A stretch of 64,000 bases of DNA, from positions 6,538,400-6,602,399 of the forward strand of contig NZ_LT985361.1 of the NCBI RefSeq assembly GCF_900269665.1, given 5' to 3'. The position numbers and the translations under genes are program-made. The notes under the pieces were generated by a model. The model did no database searches, was not told where the DNA came from, and worked only from the letters and a program-made list of their open reading frames with translations. Source of the stretch: Nocardia suismassiliense (GTDB lineage: Bacteria > Actinomycetota > Actinomycetes > Mycobacteriales > Mycobacteriaceae). Below are positions 44,587-55,251 of this stretch, one piece after another. How positions within the stretch are numbered: position 1 is the stretch's first letter; each line of letters opens with the position of its first letter.

Positions 44587-45171
44587 TTACGAACTCGAAT
44601 TTGTGCTAACGAACAACGATACCAACTGCTCACAGGCGGTGGTCACCTCGTCGTTCACGATGACGATGTCGAACTCGTCACAGGCCGCCAATTCGGTCCT
44701 GGCGGTTTCCAGCCTGCGCTCGATCACCTCGGGTGATTCGGTGCCGCGCGAGGTGAGCCGGGATACCAATTCCTCCCAGCTGGGCGGGGCGAGGAAGGCG
44801 AGCGTGGCTTCGGGAATTGCCTTGCGTACCGCGCGTGCGCCTTCGAGATCGACCTCGACCAGTACGGGCAGACCCTCCGCGAGGGCGGCCCGTACCGGCG
44901 CGGCCGGGGTGCCCGAACGTTGCAAACCACCGTGTATATCCGCCCACTCGAGTAGTTCGCCCGCCGCGATCATGGCGTCGAACTCTTCCCTGGACACGAA
45001 TCGATAGTCGAGACCGTCGACTTCCCCGGGCCTAGGGGCCCGAGTCGTTGCCGACACACTGAAGATCAGGTGCGGCAGTCGCTCGCGGACACAACGGACC
45101 ACGGTCGACTTTCCGACGGCCGAGGGGCCGACCAGTACAACCAGCCGACCCTTCCGCGTTTGTTCGACCAC
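44587..45171 (-). CDS. gmk: guanylate kinase
   Basis: A 194-residue enzyme converting GMP to GDP. The P-loop GPSAVGKST is at 15-23, followed by the GMP-binding region (FSVSATTRAPRPGEVDGLDYRFVS) and the lid (ERRLETARTEL). It starts 8 bases after the mihF stop; the two are coupled in most actinobacteria. Confidence 0.96.
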   Translation of the reverse strand: MVEQTRKGRLVVLVGPSAVGKSTVVRCVRERLPHLIFSVSATTRAPRPGEVDGLDYRFVSREEFDAMIAAGELLEWADIHGGLQRSGTPAAPVRAALAEGLPVLVEVDLEGARAVRKAIPEATLAFLAPPSWEELVSRLTSRGTESPEVIERRLETARTELAACDEFDIVIVNDEVTTACEQLVSLFVSTNSSS

Positions 45172-45179
45172 CCTCGTTA

Positions 45180-45500
45180 TCAGGCGTCGAAGTCGAACCG
45201 GGCGAGCAGCGCCTTGCGCTGCCGATCGCCGAGTCCGCGCAGACGCCGGGTGGGGGCGATCTCCAGTTCGCTCATGATTTCCGCTGCCTTGACCTTGCCC
45301 ACCTTCGGCAAGGCCTCCAGCAGCGCCGACACCTTCATCTTGCCGAGAATCTCATCGGATTCGGCATCGGTGAGGACCTGCTTCAGGTTGGTGCCGCCTC
45401 GCTTCAGGCGCTCCTTGAGCTCCGCCCGAGCGCGGCGAGCGGCAGCCGCCTTCTCCAAAGCAGCGGCGCGCTGCTCGTCAGTCAGCTGGGGAAGGGCCAC
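45180..45500 (-). CDS. mihF: integration host factor, actinobacterial type (mIHF)
   Basis: A 106-residue nucleoid-associated protein unrelated to E. coli IHF. Basic coiled N-terminus (EQRAAALEKAAAARRARAELKER) and a C-terminal helix-two-turn-helix (MKVSALLEALPKVGKVKAAEIM, LGDRQRKALL). It bends DNA and supports phage L5 integration and global regulation in mycobacteria. GTG 45500 has a GGAGGA site. A short hairpin lies in the leader (45535-45552). Confidence 0.95.
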   Translation of the reverse strand: MALPQLTDEQRAAALEKAAAARRARAELKERLKRGGTNLKQVLTDAESDEILGKMKVSALLEALPKVGKVKAAEIMSELEIAPTRRLRGLGDRQRKALLARFDFDA

Positions 45501-46004
45501 GGTTCCTCCGTCTCATCGTTCATTGCATCAACTCCTGCCGGTAACCCGGCAGTCTCAGCGACCGTACCCACGACCTCCGCCGATTGCGAACCCACCCCCC
45601 AGGTCAGCGCATGATTCCGGATGCCGTAGACGCGAGAGCAGCACGTTCCGCACCGTTCCTCTGTCGCTGCGCAGATCGTACCGCCGAAATCACGAAATGC
45701 CTCGTCAGCAGGGGGTTTTCATGATTGACACAGGTTAGCGGAAGGGTTGCTATGACGTGACATGTGTCCCCAGCAAACCTGCGCCCAGCCGACCAGGAAC
45801 TTTCTCGGAAATGCCCGCGTGTCGCGTTGTCCGTCAGCGTGTCGTGGGCCACAGACAGGTCGAATGACCGATTCGGCACCACCGCAGGGCCGATCGATTG
45901 TCGATCTGCCCGGCCGAGATGTCGAGAGGCAGGTCAGGAGATCGCCCCGCTGGGCTGATCCAGGCCCGTCAGCTCATCCGGGCACCATCGGGCCCGGAAA
46001 CGGG
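45501..46004. other. mihF leader and intergenic region
   Basis: About 500 bases without a convincing gene; some relatives have PE/PPE genes here. A perfect 7-bp hairpin CTGCCGG-TAAC-CCGGCAG (45535-45552) lies 34 bases upstream of the mihF start and could be regulatory. The right part leads into the pyrF terminators. Local GC is lower around 45690-45760. Confidence 0.45.
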
Positions 46005-46032
46005 CGTAGCGGGGCACACAGGCCCCGCTACG
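46005..46032 (-). terminator. second hairpin beyond pyrF
   Basis: A 10-bp perfect stem CGTAGCGGGG/CCCCGCTACG around an 8-base loop, about 40 bases beyond the first hairpin after pyrF. Confidence 0.6.
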
Positions 46033-46070
46033 GGCCGTATGCACACGTGCACATGAGCCCGGAAAAGCAG

Positions 46071-46098
46071 CGAGACCGGCGCGGATGCGCCGGTCTCG
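46071..46098 (-). terminator. terminator hairpin of the pyrimidine operon
   Basis: A 12-bp perfect stem CGAGACCGGCGC/GCGCCGGTCTCG with a GGAT loop, starting 5 bases beyond the pyrF stop. Confidence 0.8.
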
Positions 46099-46102
46099 TG
46101 GC

Positions 46103-46967
46103 TTATTTCCGCAGGAACGCGAACGCGTCCTGCAGTTCGTTCAATCTGGCGCGTAAGGCCGGAACCGACGGCCCGTCGCGCAGCACCTCCCGCGAGACGG
46201 CAGGCACCGCGGCCGCCAGCATCCCCTCCGAGACCAGGTCTCGGATGGTTTCCGGCCCGCCGCCCTGGGCTCCGACACCGGGCATCAGGATCGGCCCGTT
46301 GAGCGCGGACAGGTCCGGCGCCTCGGTCAACGTCGCGCCGATCACGACGCCGACGGAACCGAATTCCGCGCCCTTGTTGCGCGCGGCGGCCTCGTCGACC
46401 ATCGTCTGGGCGATGGTGCGGCCATCCCCCGCGACGACCCGCTGCACCTGTGCCCCTTCGGGATTCGAGGTGGCGGCGAGCACGAAGACACCGCGGCCGT
46501 TGGCCTCGGCCAGGTCCAAAGCCGGTGCCAGCGAGCCGAATCCGAGGTACGGCGACACCGTCACCGCGTCCGACCCGAGCGGGCCGTCGGCGAGCCAGGC
46601 CTGCGCGTAGGCGTCCATGGTGGAGCCGATGTCGCCGCGCTTGGCGTCGGCGAGCACCAGCGTGCCCGAGCCCCGCAGCACCTCGATCGTGCGCTCTAGC
46701 ACCGCGATTCCGGCCGAGCCGTAGGTCTCGAAGAACGCGACCTGCGGCTTCACCAGTGCGACACAGCCGTCGAAGGCTTCGACGCAGATCTCCGCGAACT
46801 TCTCCAGACCGTCCGCGTCGGCGCCGAGACCCCAGGACTCCAGCAGGCCGGGGTGGGGATCGATGCCGACGCACACGGGGCCGAATTGCCCCATAGCGTG
46901 CTGCAATCGGTCACCGAAGGTCTGCACCGCACCCACTCCGTCCTGTGCTGTTCGATTCGAGCTGGGC

Positions 46968-46975
<8 letters not shown>
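46103..46975 (-). CDS. pyrF: orotidine 5'-phosphate decarboxylase (mycobacterial type)
   Basis: A 290-residue enzyme for the last step to UMP. It is the longer type-2 PyrF: CVGIDPHPGLLESWG near the start, the catalytic LADAKRGDIGSTMDAYA, SPYLGFGSLAP and VGAQGG near the phosphate site. GTG 46975 overlaps the carB 3' end by 8 bases, so it is coupled to carB. Last gene of the pyr operon. Confidence 0.95.
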
Positions 46976-50293
<3,318 letters not shown>

Positions 50294-50294
<1 letters not shown>

Positions 50295-51412
50295 CAGGCC
50301 CCTTCCATGAGACCGGCGAAGCGGTCGAAGAGATAAGCAGCGTCGTGGGGTCCGGCGGCGGCCTCCGGGTGGTACTGCACCGAGAACGCGCGGCCGTCGA
50401 TCAGGCGCACGCCCTCGACGGTGCCGTCGTTGGCGCAGACGTGGCTGACCTCGGCGCGGCCGAATGGGGTGTCGAACTGTTCACCCTGCTCGCCTTCCAG
50501 GGCGAAGCCGTGGTTCTGCGCGGTGATCGCGATGCGACCGGTCCCGTGCTCGATCACCGGGATGTTGATGCCGCGGTGGCCGAACTTCATCTTGTAGGTG
50601 TCGCGGCCGAGCGCGCGGCCGAGGATCTGGTTGCCGAAGCAGATGCCGAACAGCGGCACGCCGCGCTCCAGCACGCTCCTGGTCAGCGCGACCGCGCCGT
50701 CCTGGGTGGCCGGGTCGCCGGGGCCGTTGGAGAGGAAGACCCCGTTCGGCTTCAAGTCGAGGATCTGCTCGATCGAGGCGTTCGACGGCACCACGTGCAC
50801 CCGCATGCCGCGCTCGGCGAACATCCGCGGGGTGTTGGTCTTGATGCCGAGATCGACTGCGACCACGGTGAATCGGGGATCCCCGGTCGGCTCGATGGTG
50901 TACACCGAGTCGGTGCTCACCTCCTCGGCCAGGTCGGCGCCGAGCATGGACGGCTGGCCGGTGACCCGGCCGAGCAGCTCGTCGGTGTCGGCGAGGGCGG
51001 CGCCGGAGAAGATGCCCGCCTTCATCGAGCCGCGGGTGCGCAGGTGCCGCACCAGGGCGCGGGTGTCGATGCCCGCGATGCCGACGATGTCCTGGCGTTG
51101 CATCGCCTCGGGCAGCGTGCTGGTGGCGCGCCAGTTGGAGGCGCGGCGCGCGGGGTCGCGGACCACGTAGCCAGCCACCCAGATCTTGCCGGACTCGTCG
51201 TCCTCGTCGTTCCAGCCGGTGTTGCCGATCTGCGGTGCCGCGGCGACCACGATCTGACGGTGGTAGCTGGGGTCGGTGAGGGTCTCCTGGTACCCGGTCA
51301 TCGCGGTGCAGAACACCGCCTCACCGAGCGTCTCGCCCACGGCGCCGTAGGCCGAGCCGCGGAATACCCGGCCGTCCTCCAGCACCAGAGCAGCGTCTTG
51401 TGTTGTCGTCAT
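50294..51412 (-). CDS. carA: carbamoyl-phosphate synthase small subunit
   Basis: A 372-residue glutaminase subunit. N-terminal CPSase_sm domain (ALVLEDGRVFRGSAYGAVGE, TGYQETLTDPSY) and C-terminal class I amidotransferase with catalytic Cys in LFGICFGNQILG and the His/Glu in VQYHPEAAAGP. ATG 51412 overlaps the stop of the upstream PH-like gene (ATGA). Confidence 0.97.
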
Positions 51413-51930
51413 CCCTCGTCGTCTCCCGTCGTCGTGCTGGTCTGGTCCGCCTGCAGGCCACGCGTCCAAGCCGGGTACACCGACTTGTCGTCACCGCGGA
51501 AACCGGTATCTATCTCGGTTCCGGTGGGCAGCTTCCAGCGAACTACCAGCACACCATCTTCTGTCATCACTTTGCCCGCATGCCCGCGCTCGGTGCGCAC
51601 CGCGGTGATGGATTCCTGGGGGATCCAGATCACCGTCGCGCCGTCGCGCTCGAGCAGAATTCCTCGTTCGAACCGGGTGAGTTCCGCCGTGGCCCGGAAA
51701 CCCAAGTCGCCCACCGCGATCCGGTCCTGCCAGCTGGGCGCCATGGTGCTGCCGAGATACAGGCCGGTGGTCGGCTCGAGCAGCTGGGCGCCGAGATCGG
51801 CGGGCACGGCGGGCAGTTCGCCGATGCTGCTCACCTGGCGCGCGGCCCGGTTCTGCCAGCCCCGATACATCAGCCAGATGCACAGGGCGAACAGCGCGGC
51901 AAGCCCGATTACCCATAGTGTTCTCTCCAC
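51409..51930 (-). CDS. PH-like membrane protein of the pyr operon
   Basis: A 173-residue protein with one N-terminal membrane helix (TLWVIGLAALFALCIWLMYRG) and a soluble beta-rich domain (DRIAVGDLGFRATAELTRFERGILLE, VIWIPQESITAVRTERGHAGKV). This corresponds to the conserved membrane protein found between pyrC and carA in mycobacteria; its function is unknown. GTG 51930 abuts the pyrC stop with no gap and has a strong AGGAGG site. It is coupled to carA at the other end. Confidence 0.85.
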   Translation of the reverse strand: MERTLWVIGLAALFALCIWLMYRGWQNRAARQVSSIGELPAVPADLGAQLLEPTTGLYLGSTMAPSWQDRIAVGDLGFRATAELTRFERGILLERDGATVIWIPQESITAVRTERGHAGKVMTEDGVLVVRWKLPTGTEIDTGFRGDDKSVYPAWTRGLQADQTSTTTGDDEG

Positions 51931-53319
51931 TTACGGACCTCCTGTATCCGATCGGCGGCGCTCCCGGTGCCCTGCGTGGTCACGCTTCGCTACCGCCTCC
52001 GGGCCCGTCGCTCGCACCGCGGGGTTACCCACCGCCTTGCCCTCGCGGGCGGTCACCCGGCCCCTGAGCAACGTCGTTGTCACTCGAGCCGGGAACGTCA
52101 TGTCCTCGAACGGTGTGTTGTTCGAGATGCTGGCGAGCTCCTTGGCGCGCACCGTCCAGCTGGCCTCGGGGTCGACCAGCGTCAGATTCGCCGGCTCACC
52201 GACCTCGATCGGCCTGCCGTGCTCGTCGAGCCCGACGATCGCGGCGGGCTGCTCGCTCATCACCCTGGCGACGCCGCGCCAGTCCAGCAGGCCGGGCTGC
52301 ACCATGGTCTGCACGATGATCGACAGCGCGGTCTCCAGGCCGAGCATGCCGGGGCGGGCGGCGGCGAACTCGCAGCACTTGTCCTGCTCGGCGTGCGGGG
52401 CGTGGTCGGTGGCGACACAGTCGATGACGCCGTCGGCCAGCGCCTGGCGCAGCGCGGCGGCGTCGGACGCCTCGCGCAGCGGCGGGTTGACCTTGTTGAC
52501 CGCGTCGTAGGTCTCCAGCCGCGAGTCGTCGAGCAGCAGGTGGTGCGGGGTGACCTCGGCGGTGATCGAGATGCCTTGCGCCTTGGCCCACTTCACCAGC
52601 TCGACGGTGCCCGCGGTGGAGGCATGGCAGATGTGCACGCGCGCACCGGCATCGCGGGCCAGCAGCGCGTCGCGCGCCACGATCGACTCCTCGGCGGCGC
52701 GCGGCCAACCGGCCAGCCCGAGCCGGGCTGCGGTGGGGCCCTCGTGCGCGATCGCGCCGACGGTGAGCCGCGGCTCCTCAGCATGTTGGGCGATCAGCAC
52801 GCCGAGGGTGTTCGCGTACTCCAGTGCGCGGCGCATGAGCAGCGGGTCGTAGACGCAGTGGCCGTCGTCGGAGAACATCCGCACCGCGCCGACACCGGCT
52901 GCCATGGTGCCCATCTCGGCGAGTTGTTTGCCTTCGAGGCCGACGGTGACCGCGCCCACCGGGTACACGTCGACCAGGCCGACCTCTTGCCCGCGCCGCC
53001 ACACATGGTCGGTGACGACCACCGAGTCGGCTACCGGGTTGGTGTTGGCCATCGCGAACACCGCCGTGTAACCGCCCAACGCGGCTGCGGCGGAACCGGA
53101 TTCGATGGTCTCGGTGTCCTCGCGGCCGGGCTCGCGCAGGTGCGTGTGCAGATCGACGAAGCCGGGCAGCAGGATCTGTCCGGCGGCGTCGATGACTTCC
53201 ACGTCGTCGCCCGCGGCGAGATCGGTACCGATCTCCCGGATCACACCGTCGGCGACCAGCACGTCGACCGGCTCGCCCTCGCCATAAACCAAGGCGCCCT
53301 TGATCAACAGCTCGCTCAT
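51931..53319 (-). CDS. pyrC: dihydroorotase
   Basis: A 462-residue zinc amidohydrolase converting carbamoyl-aspartate to dihydroorotate. Metal site DLHTHLREPG, further ligands in AQHAEEPR and ICHASTAGT, catalytic Asp in CVATDHAPHA. ATG 53319 overlaps the pyrB stop (ATGA). The C-terminus runs about 30 residues past the usual end after RGRVTAREGKAV (GNPAVRATGPEAVAKRD...), a charged extension that may be a lost-stop relic. Confidence 0.96.
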   Translation of the reverse strand: MSELLIKGALVYGEGEPVDVLVADGVIREIGTDLAAGDDVEVIDAAGQILLPGFVDLHTHLREPGREDTETIESGSAAAALGGYTAVFAMANTNPVADSVVVTDHVWRRGQEVGLVDVYPVGAVTVGLEGKQLAEMGTMAAGVGAVRMFSDDGHCVYDPLLMRRALEYANTLGVLIAQHAEEPRLTVGAIAHEGPTAARLGLAGWPRAAEESIVARDALLARDAGARVHICHASTAGTVELVKWAKAQGISITAEVTPHHLLLDDSRLETYDAVNKVNPPLREASDAAALRQALADGVIDCVATDHAPHAEQDKCCEFAAARPGMLGLETALSIIVQTMVQPGLLDWRGVARVMSEQPAAIVGLDEHGRPIEVGEPANLTLVDPEASWTVRAKELASISNNTPFEDMTFPARVTTTLLRGRVTAREGKAVGNPAVRATGPEAVAKRDHAGHRERRRSDTGGP

Positions 53320-54275
53320 GCCACCGCCTCCTGCGTACCGACCAGCAGCCGGAACAGGACGGCCATGCGCATGTGTACTCCGTTCGTCACCTGTTGCAAG
53401 ATCGCGGCCTGCGCCGAATCGGCCACCGGCGACGCGATTTCCATGCCGCGCAGCATCGGGCCGGGATGCAGGACCGTCGCGTGCTCGTCCAGCAGCGCGA
53501 GCCTGCGCTCGGACAGTCCGTAATTGATCGAGTATTCGCGGGCCGACGGGAAGAAGCCGCCGTTCATCCGCTCCGCCTGCACGCGCAGCATGAGAACCGC
53601 GTCGGCGCCGGGCAATTCGGCGTCCAGCGAGTGCGCGATCCTGGCGGGCCAGGCGTCCACGCCGACCGGCAGCAGAGTGCGCGGGGCGACCAGCACCACC
53701 TCCGCACCGAGGGTGGCCAGCAGGAAAACGTTCGAGCGGGCCACCCGGCTGTGCAGGATGTCGCCGACGATGACGACCCGCTTGCCCTCGATATCGCCGA
53801 GCCGCTGGCGCAGGGTCAGCGCGTCGAGCAGCGCCTGGGTGGGGTGCTCGTGCGTGCCGTCGCCCGCGTTGATGATGGCCGGGCCGGCGGTGCGACCGGA
53901 CTGCACCGCCCAGGCGTCCATCCAGCGCGCGATCTGGTGTGCCGCACCGGAAGCCGGGTGCCGCACGATCAGCGCGTCTGCGCCCGCGGCGTGCAGGGTC
54001 AGCGCGGTGTCGCGCAGCGATTCGCCCTTGGAGACCGAGGAGCTGCTGGCGCTGACGTTGATCACGTCGGCGCTCATCCACTTGCCCGCGACCTCGAACG
54101 ACACCCGGGTGCGGGTGGAGTTCTCGTAGAACACCGTCATCACGGTGCGCCCACGCAGGGTCGGCAGCTTGTGCACCTCGCGGCCGAGCAGCGCCTGCTC
54201 GAAACGTTCGGCCTCGTCCAGGTACTCCGTCGCGGTGGCGCGATCCAAATCGCCGACCGTAAGAAGATGCCTCAC
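53316..54275 (-). CDS. pyrB: aspartate carbamoyltransferase, catalytic chain
   Basis: A 319-residue enzyme catalysing the committed step from carbamoyl phosphate and aspartate. Motifs: MTVFYENSTRTRVSFEVA (carbamoyl-phosphate site), ASSSSVSKGESLRDT, IVRHPASGAAH and NAGDGTHEHPTQALLD. GTG 54275 was chosen since homologues begin RHLLTxxDL; more distal starts lie in the intergenic repeat. There is no pyrI regulatory subunit. Confidence 0.96.
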   Translation of the reverse strand: MRHLLTVGDLDRATATEYLDEAERFEQALLGREVHKLPTLRGRTVMTVFYENSTRTRVSFEVAGKWMSADVINVSASSSSVSKGESLRDTALTLHAAGADALIVRHPASGAAHQIARWMDAWAVQSGRTAGPAIINAGDGTHEHPTQALLDALTLRQRLGDIEGKRVVIVGDILHSRVARSNVFLLATLGAEVVLVAPRTLLPVGVDAWPARIAHSLDAELPGADAVLMLRVQAERMNGGFFPSAREYSINYGLSERRLALLDEHATVLHPGPMLRGMEIASPVADSAQAAILQQVTNGVHMRMAVLFRLLVGTQEAVA

Positions 54276-54279
54276 GACT

Positions 54280-54356
54280 GCACCTCGCTGACGCTCGGTT
54301 CCGTCGTTCGGCACGGGGCCGCTGTGTTGATGGTTCGCTCGCTACGCTCGCTCACG
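54280..54356. repeat. dispersed intergenic element, copy 3
   Basis: About 77 bases fill the gap between pyrR and pyrB: GCACCTCG, GACGCTCGGTTCCGTCG, GCTGTGTTGATGGTTCGCTC and GCTACGCTCGCTC. It aligns along its whole length with 15033-15107 and overlaps the last codon of pyrR. Confidence 0.65.
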
Positions 54357-54984
54357 CTTCCGCCTCCTGGCGCAGATAAACGCCGTCGCGGCCGTCGTGT
54401 TCGGTGAGCAGGACCGAGATGTCTTCGGAGCGCGAGGTGGGCACGTTCTTGCCCACGTAGTCGGCCCGGATGGGGAGTTCGCGGTGGCCGCGGTCGATGA
54501 GCACCGCGAGTTGCACGGCGCGCGGGCGGCCGAGGTCGCGCAGCCCGTCCAGGGCGGAGCGCACGGTGCGGCCGGAGAAGAGCACGTCGTCGATCAGCAC
54601 GACCAGCGCGTCTTCGATGCCGCCCTCCGGGACCGAGGTGCGCTCCAGCGGCCGGTGCGGCCGGGTGCGCAGATCGTCGCGGTAGAGGGTGATGTCGAGC
54701 GAGCCGAGGGCCGGGCGGACGCCGGAGAATTCCTCGATCTTGTCGGTGAGCCGCGCGGCCAGCGAGGTGCCCCGGGTGGGGATGCCGATGAGCACGACGC
54801 GTGGCGCGCCTTGCTCACCCGCGTCCAGCGCGGTCTTTTCGATGATCTGATGCGCGATGCGCGCGATGGTCCGGCTCACATCGGAAGCCGACAACAGCTC
54901 CCGCCCCGCCTCCACCCCCTCGGGGGTGTGTCGCTGCGATGACTCGGCAGCGCCGGACTTGGCGGCCCGTTCGGGCACGGCCAT
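54352..54984 (-). CDS. pyrR: PyrR, pyrimidine operon regulator / uracil phosphoribosyltransferase
   Basis: A 210-residue protein of the PRTase fold. N-terminal SASDVSRTIARIAHQIIE, VLIGIPTRGTSLAARL, TLYRDDL, the PRPP-binding motif VVLIDDVLFSGRTVRSAL, and LPIRADYVGKNVPTS. It binds pyr mRNA when UMP or UTP is high and also has uracil phosphoribosyltransferase activity. ATG 54984 has a perfect AAGGAGG site; 25 further upstream codons are open but lie in the leader. First gene of pyrR-pyrB-pyrC-PH-carA-carB-pyrF. About 25 N-terminal residues before the core are variable. Confidence 0.96.
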   Translation of the reverse strand: MAVPERAAKSGAAESSQRHTPEGVEAGRELLSASDVSRTIARIAHQIIEKTALDAGEQGAPRVVLIGIPTRGTSLAARLTDKIEEFSGVRPALGSLDITLYRDDLRTRPHRPLERTSVPEGGIEDALVVLIDDVLFSGRTVRSALDGLRDLGRPRAVQLAVLIDRGHRELPIRADYVGKNVPTSRSEDISVLLTEHDGRDGVYLRQEAEA

Positions 54985-54999
54985 GCCGACCTCCTTCCC

Positions 55000-55014
55000 C
55001 GCCTCACCGGACGG
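55000..55014 (-). promoter_or_regulatory. candidate PyrR-binding loop in the pyr leader
   Basis: On the mRNA strand CCGUCCGGUGAGGCG contains UCCGGUGAGGC, which fits the PyrR-binding core UCCNGNGAGGY at every fixed position. It ends 16 bases before the pyrR ATG, just ahead of the ribosome site. GACC and GGUC on either side could form a stem enclosing the AAGGAGG, suggesting translational repression as described in mycobacteria. Confidence 0.55.
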
Positions 55015-55109
55015 TCCGTTAAAGGATGTCTTACGGCAAGCAGCGTAACAGCGGTCCAAACCCGGCTTTCACCAGGTGTAGCGCGGTGTGAGCGGAGACA
55101 CGGCCGGGC

Positions 55110-55149
55110 TGTGAGCGGGGCCACGAACGATCATGCGCGGACGTCGATG
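55110..55149. repeat. 40-bp direct repeat, left copy (3' end of methyltransferase gene)
   Basis: Matches 58927-58966 at 35 of 40 positions without gaps. The right copy is the end of the methyltransferase gene, so this is a displaced copy of its last codons (reads IDVRA-stop on the minus strand). A further degraded half-copy lies at 55087-55102. Confidence 0.65.
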
Positions 55150-55251
55150 CGGTGAGCGTGACGCTTCGCCGCATCGATGTCCTCTGGACAGGGAGCAGAT
55201 CCGCCGGAGCGGCAAACTGGCCCGCAGCGGCCACAACGGAGCGATGTCGCG

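Noticed and set aside
45725..45756. TTGACA ... TATGAC promoter on the plus strand in the mihF-pyrF gap
   Set aside because: The spacer is 20 bases and no supportable plus-strand gene follows.
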